DNA from: Frankia casuarinae
GTDB lineage: Bacteria; Actinomycetota; Actinomycetes; Frankiales; Frankiaceae
Assembly (NCBI RefSeq): GCF_000013345.1
Contig: NC_007777.1
Location: 434,001 to 498,000, forward strand
Reading direction: 5' to 3'
DNA length: 64,000 nt
The first letter of the stretch is position 1; every line of letters begins with the position of its first letter. Shown piece after piece: positions 28,008 to 36,555 of this stretch. The notes beneath the pieces were generated by a model, which saw only the letters and a program-made list of their open reading frames with translations, did not search any database and was not told where the DNA came from. The position numbers and the translations under genes are program-made.

Positions 28008-29195
28008 ATGCTCCCGGACGTGACGATACCGGTTTCTCTGGCGGTGCTGCTGGAGGGTTTCCGGCCGTGTTTCACCGCGCCGTCGTTCCGGACGTTCCGG
28101 GCGCTCGTCGTGGGGATGCTCGCCACCGGCGGGCGGCGCACGGTGTGCGGGATGCTCGTCGGCGCGGGCCTGTCCACGCTGTGGCCGCACGACCGGGCGC
28201 ACCGGTTTTTCGCGCGGGCGGTCTGGTCGCCGGAGAAGGTCGGCCTGGCGCTCGCCCGGCTCGTCGTCGACCGCCTCGTCCCGGCCGGGCCGCTGCACGT
28301 CGTCGTCGATGACACCCTGTTCCACCGGGCGGGGAAGAAGGTGTGGGCGGTGGGCTGGTTCCACGACGGATCCGCGAAGGGGCCAGACCAGGTCGGGTTC
28401 GGCAACAACTGGGTGATCGTCGGCCTCGTCGTGCCGGCGCCGCTGCTCGGCCGGCCGGTCTGCCTGCCGGTCCTGGCCCGCCTGGTCCGCAAGGACACCG
28501 TCTCGGCCTCGCGGCTCTGGCTGGCCGCCCGCGCGGTCGAACAGCTGGCCGGGGCGTTCCCCGCCCGCCGGGTCCACGTCGTCGCGGATGCCGCCTACGC
28601 CGGCGACGAGCTCAGGGGACTGCCGGCCTCGGTGACCTGGACGACCCGGCTCCGCCGCGACGCCGCCCTGTTCGCCCCCGCCCCACCCCGCACCGGGAGA
28701 CGTGGCCGGCCCCGACTCAAGGGCGACCGGTTGCCCTCCCTCGCCCAGCTCGCCGCGGCCGCGACGTTCCGCCCGACGGCCGTGACCCGCTACGGCCGCG
28801 CCGGGACCGTGCACACGGCGGTCATCCGCTGCCTGTGGTACGGAGTGTTCGGCCCCCGCCCCGTCACCGTCGTCCTCGTCCGCGACACCGACCGGCCCGG
28901 GACCTACGACCTCGCGCTCGTCACGACCGACACCCTGACCAGGCCCGCCGAGCTCGTCGCCCGCTATGCGGCCCGCTGGTCGATCGAGGTCGCGATCGCG
29001 GACGCGAAGCAGATCTTCGGGGTCGGCCAGGCCCGCAACCGACTCACCGCCGCCGTCGAACGCACCGTCCCGTTCGGCCTGACCTGCCAGACCCTCGCCT
29101 TCGCCTGGTACCTCACCACCGGCCACCACCACGGCGACGCCGCCGACCACCGCGCCCGCACCCCCTGGCAGGGCCCCGGCAAAGTTGTCGGTTAG
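28008..29195 (+). CDS. IS701-family transposase
   Basis: DDE transposase of the IS701 type. From the ATG at 28008 the product starts MLPDVTIPVSLAVLLEGFRP and includes the first catalytic Asp region (HVVVDDTLFHRAGKKV), the second (VHVVADAAYAGDEL) and the Glu-containing RWSIEVAIADAKQIFG. The frame is open upstream to 27843 without conserved sequence. The usual C-terminal tail is replaced: the frame ends TPWQGPGKVVG just where the ISAs1-type element begins, so the 3' end of this transposon appears to have been cut by that insertion or by an earlier deletion. Confidence 0.85.
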   Translation: MLPDVTIPVSLAVLLEGFRPCFTAPSFRTFRALVVGMLATGGRRTVCGMLVGAGLSTLWPHDRAHRFFARAVWSPEKVGLALARLVVDRLVPAGPLHVVVDDTLFHRAGKKVWAVGWFHDGSAKGPDQVGFGNNWVIVGLVVPAPLLGRPVCLPVLARLVRKDTVSASRLWLAARAVEQLAGAFPARRVHVVADAAYAGDELRGLPASVTWTTRLRRDAALFAPAPPRTGRRGRPRLKGDRLPSLAQLAAAATFRPTAVTRYGRAGTVHTAVIRCLWYGVFGPRPVTVVLVRDTDRPGTYDLALVTTDTLTRPAELVARYAARWSIEVAIADAKQIFGVGQARNRLTAAVERTVPFGLTCQTLAFAWYLTTGHHHGDAADHRARTPWQGPGKVVG

Positions 29196-30520
29196 CAAGC
29201 AAGGCTCTTGATCGTCTCTAGTGGTCGTTCGGGGCGCCGCGCGTGGTGTCGGATTGCCTGGGCGATGTTCGTGGCGCCGGTCAGGCGAAGGATCGCGATC
29301 GCCAGGTTGCGCAGGCTGGCCATGACCTGGGGAGCGTGGCCGGTCCGGACCTGGCTGAGGTCCTCCCCGAAGGTGACGTCGCGGACCCAGTGCAGCCGGT
29401 TCTCCACGAGCCAGTGCTCGCGGGCGTAGGTGGCCAGCAGCGTGGGGCTGGCCTGGTGGGTCGGCAGGCTGGTGACAAGGTAGACGATCTCGGTCGTGGC
29501 CGGCCCGTCGGCGAGCGGCTGGCGGCGGCGGGTGACCTGCACTGCCTGCACGGCGTGCGGGAAGAGTAGTCCCGCGCGGACCTCGGTGGTCTTCACGGTG
29601 CGCCGCTCGCGGCGGCCGTGGCCGCGTTCGACGGTGCGCGCGGCGGTCTTCACCCGGCGCCAGGGCAGGGCGGCGAGCTGGGCGTATAGCGCCGGCTGGT
29701 TGGCCTTCACCGTCAGGATGTAGTGCGCATGCCGGCTGACCAGCCAGGATGCGGTCTGTCGCTGGGTGTGTAGAGCATCCGCGGTCACGATCACATCGGT
29801 CAGGTCCAGGTCGGCGAGCAGGACGGGCAGCGCCGGGATCTCGTTCGACTTCGCGTCGACGGCGACCTGGCCGAGCACGACACCGCTGGTGTGGTCGAGC
29901 GCGGCGAGCAGGTGGCGGCCCGGACTGTCAGGCGTGCGGGAGCCGCGCAGCGTCTTGCCGTCGACCGCGAGCCGCCGCCGCGTCCCGGCCGGCGGGGTGG
30001 TCGCCGCGGCGGCCCATGCTCCCAGCGCCGTATCCAGGGCGTCGGCGTCGAGTGCGGCGAGTACCCGGCGAAACGTCGACTCCTCGGGCACTCGAGAGAC
30101 GCCGAGCAGGCCCGCGACCGCCTGGCCGGCGTCGGCGGACCATTCACCGATCGCGGTGAACGACCGCGCCCCGGCGAGCACCGCGCAGGTCGCCAGCGTC
30201 AGCACAGCGGCCAGGCTGTGCCGCCTGCCGCGGGGCTTCCGGGGGTCCGGTAGCTGGTTGAAGACCGCCAGCAGACCCGCCGGCGACGGAGGCTGGTTGC
30301 CGGCGCCGACGGCAGCCAGCCGATCGAGAACAGGGGCAGGCGGTAATACTGGTGCGGCGGGCATGGCACCTCGAGACGATCATGACGGTGTAGGAACCTC
30401 CATGATCTCCAGGAGCCGTGCCCGCACCCATGACGCCCCCGGCCTCGCGTCAGAAGCGCGCTACGCAACACCACTGGAAGCCCCACACAACGCCGAAAGT
30501 CTGCTTACCAGCAAACTTGC
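29179..30520 (-). mobile_element. ISAs1-family insertion sequence
   Basis: Imperfect terminal inverted repeats are visible: GCAAAGTTGTCGGTTAGCAA at 29179 and, on the other strand, GCAAGTTTGCTGGTAAGCAG reading inward from 30520 (about 15 of 22 positions agree). The enclosed 1.34 kb contains one transposase gene. Target duplications are not clear, so the exact ends could be a few bases out. It abuts the truncated IS701 transposase on the left. Confidence 0.65.
29192..30364 (-). CDS. ISAs1-family transposase
   Basis: 390 residues, full length for the family. Hallmarks: N-terminal LLAVFNQLPDPRKPRGRRH and LATCAVLAGARSFTAIGEW, first Asp in LAVDGKTLRGSR, second in VIVTADALHTQ, and the Glu region REHWLVENRLHWVRDVTFGED. 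No frameshift, so the element could still be active. It reads toward the truncated IS701 gene and overlaps its last four bases. Confidence 0.93.
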   Translation of the reverse strand: MPAAPVLPPAPVLDRLAAVGAGNQPPSPAGLLAVFNQLPDPRKPRGRRHSLAAVLTLATCAVLAGARSFTAIGEWSADAGQAVAGLLGVSRVPEESTFRRVLAALDADALDTALGAWAAAATTPPAGTRRRLAVDGKTLRGSRTPDSPGRHLLAALDHTSGVVLGQVAVDAKSNEIPALPVLLADLDLTDVIVTADALHTQRQTASWLVSRHAHYILTVKANQPALYAQLAALPWRRVKTAARTVERGHGRRERRTVKTTEVRAGLLFPHAVQAVQVTRRRQPLADGPATTEIVYLVTSLPTHQASPTLLATYAREHWLVENRLHWVRDVTFGEDLSQVRTGHAPQVMASLRNLAIAILRLTGATNIAQAIRHHARRPERPLETIKSLAC

Positions 30521-30659
30521 TGAGGCCCTGCTGCTCACGTGCCGCGCGTGGCCGCGCGGGGAGCGGCTGACGCTCGTTCCCTGCCCCCACGTCCCCAGCT
30601 ACTTTGATCGCTCCCACTGCGCGAAGTGCGGTCACGAGCTGGGGAGCGTGGCCGCGTGA
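30521..30659 (+). pseudogene. Clipped zinc-finger-like ORF ahead of the serine recombinase
   Basis: The frame ends PCPHVPSYFDRSHCAKCGHE, with C-x2-H and C-x2-C pairs that could bind zinc. Its TGA overlaps the GTG start of the serine recombinase, a spacing typical of translational coupling. The 5' part has been replaced by the ISAs1 element, so only about 45 residues remain of what was probably a small accessory gene. Confidence 0.4.
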
Positions 30660-32224
30660 GGCCCGCCATCACGCTCTGGTCGGACAATCGGGACGCCGCG
30701 TACGGGTCTGGGGTGGTTCGCAAGCTGCGCACGATCGGTTACCGCCGGATCTCCGACGACCGTGAAGGGCTGGAAGCCGGGGTCACCCGCCAGGACGAGG
30801 ACATCCGCGAGCTTGCCGAACGGCGTGACGACGTCGACCTGATCGACGTGCTGACCGACAACGACCTGTCGGCCACGAAGGACTACCGGCCGGAGTTCGA
30901 ACGCATCCTCACCATGGCGCAGGCCGGCCAGATCGACGCGGTAATCGCGTGGACGTCGAACCGCTTCCTACGCAACCGGCCCGACCGGATGCGCGTGATC
31001 GAACTGTTCAAGGCCCGCAACGTCCGGCTGATCCCGGTCCGGGGCACCACCATGGACTTCACCTCCGCCGACGGCCGGATGATGGCCGACATCATCTTTT
31101 CGATCGACGCGGGAGAGGCCGAGCGCACGGCGGAGCGTGTCGCACGGGCAGCACAGCAGCGGGCCGAGCAGGGCCGCCACCACGGCGGACCCCGGGCGTA
31201 CGGCTACGGGCCGATCGTCGGCACCGACCACGCCGGCAAGCCCGTACGGGACTTCTACGCCCTCGTGCCGGACGAGGCGGCGGTTATCCGCCGCATCGCG
31301 GCCAACATCCTGGCGGGCGTGCCGTTGGCGGCGATCGCCCGCACGCTCAACGCCGAGGCGGTCCCGACCGTGACGAAGGCCCACCGGCCGATCTGCCCGA
31401 ACAACGTCAAGGGCCGTCGGGCGTGGACCGACTGCCCATGCCCGTACCGCGGGTGGAACGCGACCACCCTCAAGGAGATGATGGTCAACCCGCGTCTGAT
31501 CGGCATGCGCGGCTACCAGACCCGCAGCACGCGGCGCAGCACGGGAACCATCGCGGTCATGGGCCAAGCGGTGTGGCCGGCGATTCTGGACGTCGATACG
31601 TGGGAGCAGATCCGGGCGATCCTCACGGACGCCTCGCGGCGGACCAACACCAACGCGCAGAAGCTTCGGCGCATGCTGGCGGGGTTCGTCTACTGCGCCT
31701 CGTGCGGGCACAAGCTGACCGGGAACGGCACGAACGGGACGCGGCTCTACTGCCAGCGGCGTGACGGCCGCTGTCCGGCCAAGGTCCGAATCGGGGAAGC
31801 CTTCCTCGTCGGGCTGGTCTCCCGTGCCGTGCGGGGGCGTCTCGACGAGCTGGTTCTCCAGCCTGTGGCCATGGACGACCCGGCCGCCGCTGAGCTGGCG
31901 ACGTTGGAGGCCCGCAAGAGCGCGCTGGCGGACCGGTGGGCATCCGGGAAGATGGACGATGACGCCTACGACGATGCCCACAAGGCCATCGTCCGCCAGA
32001 TCCGCGCGGCCGAGGCCCGGATGCACACCAGCGCGCGACGGCGCGCCACGCTGCCCGTGGAGGGCGCCGTGGGCTGGGACGGGCTCGGCGAGGACATCGC
32101 GGCCAAGCGGGTGATCCTCACCCAACTGATCGACGGTGTGATCGTCGGCGGAAACGGGACTGTCGAGGGTGATGATGTTCAGCGTGTGCGGATCGTGTGG
32201 CGAGACCTGAACGACCCCCGGTAG
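30656..32224 (+). CDS. Large serine recombinase
   Basis: 522 residues. Resolvase domain at the N-terminus with the catalytic serine at position 33 (GYRRISDD), then DLSATKDYRPEFERIL, IAWTSNRFLRN and the arginine-rich DIIFSIDAGEAERTAERV. A recombinase domain follows (RAYGYGP, then VNPRLIGMRGYQTRS) and a zinc-ribbon domain (FVYCASCGHKLTGN, YCQRR) plus a coiled coil. This is the architecture of phage and ICE integrases. GTG at 30656 overlaps the preceding TGA; GGGGAG lies upstream. It suggests a second integration module inside the element. A palindromic terminator follows. Confidence 0.92.
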   Translation: MRPAITLWSDNRDAAYGSGVVRKLRTIGYRRISDDREGLEAGVTRQDEDIRELAERRDDVDLIDVLTDNDLSATKDYRPEFERILTMAQAGQIDAVIAWTSNRFLRNRPDRMRVIELFKARNVRLIPVRGTTMDFTSADGRMMADIIFSIDAGEAERTAERVARAAQQRAEQGRHHGGPRAYGYGPIVGTDHAGKPVRDFYALVPDEAAVIRRIAANILAGVPLAAIARTLNAEAVPTVTKAHRPICPNNVKGRRAWTDCPCPYRGWNATTLKEMMVNPRLIGMRGYQTRSTRRSTGTIAVMGQAVWPAILDVDTWEQIRAILTDASRRTNTNAQKLRRMLAGFVYCASCGHKLTGNGTNGTRLYCQRRDGRCPAKVRIGEAFLVGLVSRAVRGRLDELVLQPVAMDDPAAAELATLEARKSALADRWASGKMDDDAYDDAHKAIVRQIRAAEARMHTSARRRATLPVEGAVGWDGLGEDIAAKRVILTQLIDGVIVGGNGTVEGDDVQRVRIVWRDLNDPR

Positions 32225-32238
32225 CCCACGTCACCGCA

Positions 32239-32266
32239 GAAGGCCCCGGCGTCTGCCGGGGCCTTC
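32239..32266. terminator. Hairpin terminator after the serine recombinase
   Basis: GAAGGCCCCGGC and GCCGGGGCCTTC form a perfect 12-bp stem with a four-base loop 15 bp after the stop. There is no T-run, as is common for G+C-rich actinomycete terminators. The 860 bp from here to 33124 contain no gene I can support. Confidence 0.8.
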
Positions 32267-32696
32267 GTCGTACCTGCCCGCTATGACCCTTTGAGAGCCA
32301 CACTGGCACGTTAGAACCGCCTTCCCCGCTGGCAGGGGGGGAGAGATTCCGTCCCTGGACCGTTAGCGGGCCGAGCGTGAAGGGGCCGAAGAGTCAGCGG
32401 GAGTGCCACCGTCACGGCGACACGCCGTTGCCCACGCCGTGACGGCGGCACGCTGTGCACGATTCTCGGCGGCCTGGGCGGCGCGCGGGCACCGTGCCGA
32501 TAAGCGCCCCCTGCGGAGCAGGATGCGACGTCACAGCGGGATGGTGCAAAGCCAGCGACACGGCGCGTCGGTGGAACCAGGGCGCTGACCTGCGACGCTG
32601 TGACGTACGCGGCCGATGCCAGCGATCAATGGTCCACATTAACCAGTCCACTCTGACTATCCCCGCTGGGCACCCGACCCGCACAGCGATCTTGCA

Positions 32697-32778
32697 CGAC
32701 AACCACGGTTGTCGATTGCGAAGCGGCAGCTACCCGACCCGCGACGAAGCATCTCCTTGGCTGACAACCAAGGTTGCC
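32697..32778. promoter_or_regulatory. Pair of GACAACC-NN-GGTTGTC palindromes
   Basis: CGACAACCACGGTTGTCG (32697-32714) is an 8-bp inverted repeat around a central AC; GACAACCAAGGTTGCC (32763-32778) is the same motif with centre AA and one mismatch. The centres are 65 bp apart in a gene-free stretch between the serine recombinase and the peptide/oxygenase cassette. They could be repressor sites, or recombinase sites, since serine-integrase att sites are also imperfect palindromes around a dinucleotide. Confidence 0.5.
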
Positions 32779-33124
32779 GGTGTGGGTCGTAACGTGACGA
32801 TCGTGCCGGCCGGCCGGCCGGGCTGCGCTGCCCGACCGCCTCGCCAGGCGCTCAGCGGCCCGGTGCCGCAGGTCGGCAACGTCCGGGGTGCAGGTCATAA
32901 CGAAGGCCAGCGTCACGGGGCTCTCGCCCTTGCTGGTGCGGCCGGCACATCGTGCCAGCCGTGGCCGGGTGGGAACCGAAGGAGTTCCCGAAATCGGTAG
33001 CGACTCCGGGAGCGGTCCGGTAATCTTTCAGTCGCTGCCCGCAATCAACCAGAATCTGGGCTGCTTCGGCCTCGCTTATCGTCGCGGGCGCCACGGCTGA
33101 TGCTCACGGAAGGAGACCAGCGCA

Positions 33125-33244
33125 ATGACGCCACCGGATGACCTCGTCATCGTGGTAGAGGAGTTGGCCACGATCCAGGACCGCGGCGACTTTCAGACCT
33201 CTGATGGACCCGTCGGTGACAGCGGCGAGAACAGGGACGGCTAA
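33125..33244 (+). CDS. 39-residue acidic peptide, possible RiPP-type precursor
   Basis: Short ORF with a good AGGAG nine bases before its ATG. The product is very acidic (11 Asp/Glu), with a hydrophobic core DDLVIVVEELATIQ and a polar tail ending SDGPVGDSGENRDG; no Cys. It precedes, on the same strand, genes for an Fe/2-oxoglutarate oxygenase and an aldo/keto reductase. The leader-like first half and small polar tail recall precursor peptides such as the actinomycete FxLD type (L-x-I-x-V-V-E spacing), but cysteines are absent and I cannot show homology. It may equally be a regulatory peptide or a chance ORF. Confidence 0.45.
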   Translation: MTPPDDLVIVVEELATIQDRGDFQTSDGPVGDSGENRDG

Positions 33245-33355
33245 GCATCGACGTTAGCTGTCGCCGTACGACCCTGCCTCTCTTTCATCTGTTTCGGTTG
33301 GTTTTTCATGGCGATCTGGGTGCAGGCCGAAGGAGCCACCATGTAAAGGATGTTG

Positions 33356-34570
33356 ATGGATCATCAGCTCATCCGCGATATAAAGACCGCGTTGGCATGG
33401 TCCAGACCCAGCTCGACACCCTCCCGGTTCCTACGGGGGACTCTTCCTGATTCTGGGATATGCCCCAGGGTGCTCACGCCGACCAGATTTCTAGACCTGA
33501 TAATGAGACGAAGCCTTGTCTCGCCCCAGATGCGGTGCTTTCAAAACGAATCAGAGCTGCATCCAAACTCCTTGCTTCAGATGAACACGACGAGGCGAGG
33601 GCAGGTCACTCCGATGGTCGATATGCGCCGGCTGGCCGGACTTTTGCAATCAGGCTGCACCCTGGTGTTGGACGCGGTCAACCACTTTGATCCGACGCTA
33701 GAGGTTGCGTGCCGAGCGTTTCAATGGTGGTTGCGCGCGCCTGTGCAGGCGAACGTGTACCTCACAACGGGCGACGCGGCGGGTTTCTCCCTACACTGGG
33801 ATGATCACGACGTCATCGTCCTACAGTTAGCTGGCGACAAAGAGTGGGAGGTCCGGGGTCCGTCTCGCCGTGCTCCCATGTACCGCGACGCCGCACCCAA
33901 TACTGAGCCTCCCAAAGACATCGTGTGGTCTGGTACCGTGAATACCGGTGACGTGTTGTATATTCCCCGGGGCCACTGGCATCGGGCGAGCCGCACCAGC
34001 AGAGGTGACGGGTTTAGCCTTCATGCTACCTTTGGGTTCACGAGACGAACGGGCGTCGATTGGTTGGCTTGGCTTGCGGACCAGTCGCGCCGCGAAGAGG
34101 TGTTTCGGGAGGATCTGAATCAGCGGGGAGAAGACCCGAAAGAACATCAAAACGACGGCGAGAAAATTATTGTTGCCGCATCGCGTCTTCTTACGTCACA
34201 TCCGCCGGCCCATTACTTGGAATCCGTGGCGCATGCCACCTCCGCAGGCCGGTATGTCTCCACAGCCGGCATTTTTGGTCCGCCATCCGCGGTCGTGTGC
34301 GTTACTGATTTTCCACCTCAGATAGAGACCCAGGGCGATACAGTGGCGGTCGCGACGGCGGAGAAACGGATCGTCTTCACCAGGAAAGCATTACCAGCCC
34401 TTGGGTTGCTTCTGTCGGGCAATCCTGTGTGCCTTGACTACGTATCGTCCGCAGCGGGGATCGATGGCGCGCGCCTTGGGGAGATACTTGTCCGGGAGGG
34501 CATATGCGCGGAACTGACTCCGGAATTATTCTCGGGCTATACCGGTCTGACCACAGACGGCAAGCTTTAG
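33356..34570 (+). CDS. JmjC/cupin-type Fe(II)/2-oxoglutarate oxygenase
   Basis: 404 residues, similar to the ROX branch of JmjC proteins (ribosomal or peptide hydroxylases). Metal site: His147 and Asp149 in FSLHWDDHDV and a distal His in PRGHWHRA (His207 or His209). A typical LQLAGDKEWEV strand lies between them. A C-terminal winged-helix-like part (LGLLLSGNPVCLDYVSS) follows, as in ROX enzymes. Likely hydroxylates a peptide or protein side chain. The ATG at 33356 is preferred; ATG at 33350 is also possible, and a start-stop ATGTAA with its own GAAGGAG precedes both. Codon use is less G+C-rich than the window average, suggesting recent transfer. Confidence 0.8.
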   Translation: MDHQLIRDIKTALAWSRPSSTPSRFLRGTLPDSGICPRVLTPTRFLDLIMRRSLVSPQMRCFQNESELHPNSLLQMNTTRRGQVTPMVDMRRLAGLLQSGCTLVLDAVNHFDPTLEVACRAFQWWLRAPVQANVYLTTGDAAGFSLHWDDHDVIVLQLAGDKEWEVRGPSRRAPMYRDAAPNTEPPKDIVWSGTVNTGDVLYIPRGHWHRASRTSRGDGFSLHATFGFTRRTGVDWLAWLADQSRREEVFREDLNQRGEDPKEHQNDGEKIIVAASRLLTSHPPAHYLESVAHATSAGRYVSTAGIFGPPSAVVCVTDFPPQIETQGDTVAVATAEKRIVFTRKALPALGLLLSGNPVCLDYVSSAAGIDGARLGEILVREGICAELTPELFSGYTGLTTDGKL

Positions 34571-35370
34571 AGGATGCCCTTGCCGTTGGCATTCAATGCC
34601 TAGACACAAGCTACAACTATCATGGGTTCGACTCGCATCGCCTTCTCTCAAGCGTCGTGGGCGATTTACTTTCCATGTTCTCCATCTCGACGAAAGTCGG
34701 CTTCTTCCGAGAGTCCGGACGGGTAGTTCACACCCTCGCTCCCGGCCGGCTTCGCCGTGCGGTGGAGGAATCAGCGTGCGACCTTGGACGCATCCCGGAC
34801 GTCGTCTTTCTGCATAATCCTGAGAAGTCCCTTGTGGGAGTGAGCCCCGTACAAGCCCGTGAGCGCTTGGATGCGGCGTGCGCGGCGCTGTATGAAGCGG
34901 TAGCCATGGGTCTGTGCGCGTCGTGGGGAATATCGTCCTGGGATACGGCGCCGCTGATCCGGGCGCTTGACGGCGATCTCTTCGCGAAGGCTCCCACGCC
35001 AGACGTGCTCATGGTCCGCGCGGGGCTGACGGTGCCGTCTGACCAGCTCGACGCGAGCGAGCGGGCGGCGCAACGTCTGGGCGTCCCGTCCGATCGCCTG
35101 TGGGGGATGAGCCCGTTCGGCGGGGACGCCGCACGCGACGTCTGGAAGAGAATTAAGGCGGCCACCTTTCTTCAGCCAAACGAAGAAGGGTCAAATGTGC
35201 AAGCCGTCTTCCGCGTGTCATATGAGCTGCCAAGAGTAACGCGGATAGCCGTGAGTTCCGGCAGCACAGACCATATGAGGGAACTTGTGTCAGCCGAAGC
35301 GCTAAAGGTTGACCTAGACCAGATCGCTCGTTATCGGCAGCTCCTCCGTGAGAGAGGCGCTCACATCTGA
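34504..35370 (+). CDS. Aldo/keto reductase
   Basis: 288 residues of the AKR (beta/alpha)8 family. The catalytic tetrad is complete: Asp34 and Tyr39 (CLDTSYNY), Lys64 (ISTKVGFF) and His104 (VVFLHNPEKS). NADPH-dependent carbonyl reduction is expected. The start overlaps the oxygenase gene by 67 bp; the ATG is supported by GGGAGGG just upstream and by the conserved LGLYRSD start of the barrel. Such overlap implies co-translation with the oxygenase, so both probably act on one substrate. Its last ten bases overlap the end of the convergent kinase-like gene. Confidence 0.85.
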   Translation: MRGTDSGIILGLYRSDHRRQALEDALAVGIQCLDTSYNYHGFDSHRLLSSVVGDLLSMFSISTKVGFFRESGRVVHTLAPGRLRRAVEESACDLGRIPDVVFLHNPEKSLVGVSPVQARERLDAACAALYEAVAMGLCASWGISSWDTAPLIRALDGDLFAKAPTPDVLMVRAGLTVPSDQLDASERAAQRLGVPSDRLWGMSPFGGDAARDVWKRIKAATFLQPNEEGSNVQAVFRVSYELPRVTRIAVSSGSTDHMRELVSAEALKVDLDQIARYRQLLRERGAHI

Positions 35371-36251
35371 AGGTCTTTCACCAGCCTTTCGACAGCCTGA
35401 CATGCCGGCTCGTGAAGCGGCCCTGAATACGAGGCGGGCGCGCTGACAATGTCCGCGCACAGAAATAGCGTCATGATCTTACCTGTCTTGCTTTCCAGTT
35501 CCTCTCTGTACTCTCGGTAGATGCGGCTGGCGAGGTCGGGAATTGCCAGGCTGTTGACCCACAGGTTCGCTGGGTCCAATCCGCGCGGCGCCATTCCCCA
35601 GTCTTCCCAGTCAAGCAGCATACATTCTGGTGCCGTGAGATTCGCCCAATTTAGGTCGGCATGCGCGGCTGACCATTGCTCGATCCTAGTGTCGATCTTG
35701 CCGCCACAGGCCCGACTGATTGCCAGGTCCACCCGCGCTTGCGTTATTGTCTCGGTGTGAGGAGTAGCTAGCCGGGTGGTCGAATGCCCGGCAAGCGCGG
35801 CCAGCGAAGATCTCAGCGTCGCCCACCACGCCTCAGAAAGGTCGGGATCGGTAGTGAGGATACCACCGGGTTTAACGGGATGATCCGCGACGAAATCTGT
35901 CTCGTCAGCCCTCCACATGAGATCCTGGTCGGGATCGTTCCAAGAGACGCTTTGCCTCCAGACGGGCCGGGCCACGCCATGAAGCATCGATGAGGTCTCT
36001 GTTCCGTTCCATCCCTGACCGGTCATCTTCTCTGGAGATCGAACCTCAACACGGACCCAGGTTCCTCTATCGCTGGCGAGGCCAATTGAGCGTCGCTTCC
36101 GCACGACCGCGGTTCGGTCAAAGTGAACGTCTAGTGATCGCTCGACACGTTTCAAGACGTCGTTATAGGATCCCGACCTGAGATCCAATTTAGCGCGGAC
36201 GTTTGGCACGATGGAAACCCTATCTCTCTCGTCGCTCGGGCGGAGTGTCAC
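35361..36251 (-). CDS. Aminoglycoside phosphotransferase-like protein
   Basis: 296 residues. The C-terminal half shows the kinase-like signature: SAAHADLNWANLTAPE (catalytic-loop H-x-D-x-x-x-x-N) and CMLLDWEDWGMAPRGLDPANL (metal-binding D). The N-terminal ATP-binding lobe is short and poorly conserved. Members of this superfamily phosphorylate antibiotics, sugars or amino-acid derivatives; which one is unknown. It is convergent with the aldo/keto reductase and may belong functionally to the same lower-G+C cassette, for example as a self-protection or modifying kinase. Confidence 0.7.
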   Translation of the reverse strand: MTLRPSDERDRVSIVPNVRAKLDLRSGSYNDVLKRVERSLDVHFDRTAVVRKRRSIGLASDRGTWVRVEVRSPEKMTGQGWNGTETSSMLHGVARPVWRQSVSWNDPDQDLMWRADETDFVADHPVKPGGILTTDPDLSEAWWATLRSSLAALAGHSTTRLATPHTETITQARVDLAISRACGGKIDTRIEQWSAAHADLNWANLTAPECMLLDWEDWGMAPRGLDPANLWVNSLAIPDLASRIYREYREELESKTGKIMTLFLCADIVSAPASYSGPLHEPACQAVERLVKDLQM

Positions 36252-36345
36252 CCGTCCGCCTGCGTTCGAGCGCCACGCGGACGGGCAACAATAGTGAAGA
36301 CGTGTAAAATGCTATCTCGGCGCCCTGTGGACACCGTATCGGCTG

Positions 36346-36555
36346 TTAGGCCGTGAACTCTCCATCCGTCACACCACGCACGAACGCCGACCATTCCGCA
36401 CTGGTAAAGACCAGCGCAGGCCCGGTTCCATGGTCCTTGCTGTCCCGTAGGGCGACAAGGCCGCCGTCAAGGAATGCAACCTCGACACACTCACCCTTAG
36501 CGTTGCTGTAGCTACTCTTGCGCCACACCGCGCCGGAAAGATCGTGACTGTTCAT
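36346..36555 (-). CDS. DUF397 protein
   Basis: 69 residues with the complete DUF397 pattern: WRKSSYSNAKGECVEVAFLDGGLVALRDSKD (shown here only by its landmarks WRKSS, CVEVA and VALRDSKD) and the final FTSAEWSAFVRGV. Its start overlaps the stop of the upstream XRE gene. DUF397 proteins pair with WhiJ-type XRE regulators in streptomycetes and relatives and tune development and antibiotic genes; biochemical function is not settled. Confidence 0.9.
   Translation of the reverse strand: MNSHDLSGAVWRKSSYSNAKGECVEVAFLDGGLVALRDSKDHGTGPALVFTSAEWSAFVRGVTDGEFTA

Noticed and set aside
27840-29198. 452-residue minus-strand frame opposite the IS701 transposase
   Set aside because: The plus strand encodes all the DDE landmarks; the opposite frame is compositional.
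32626-33094. Short minus-strand frames between the serine recombinase and the peptide ORF
   Set aside because: No start context, and the sequence-like pieces change frame; at most a decayed gene.
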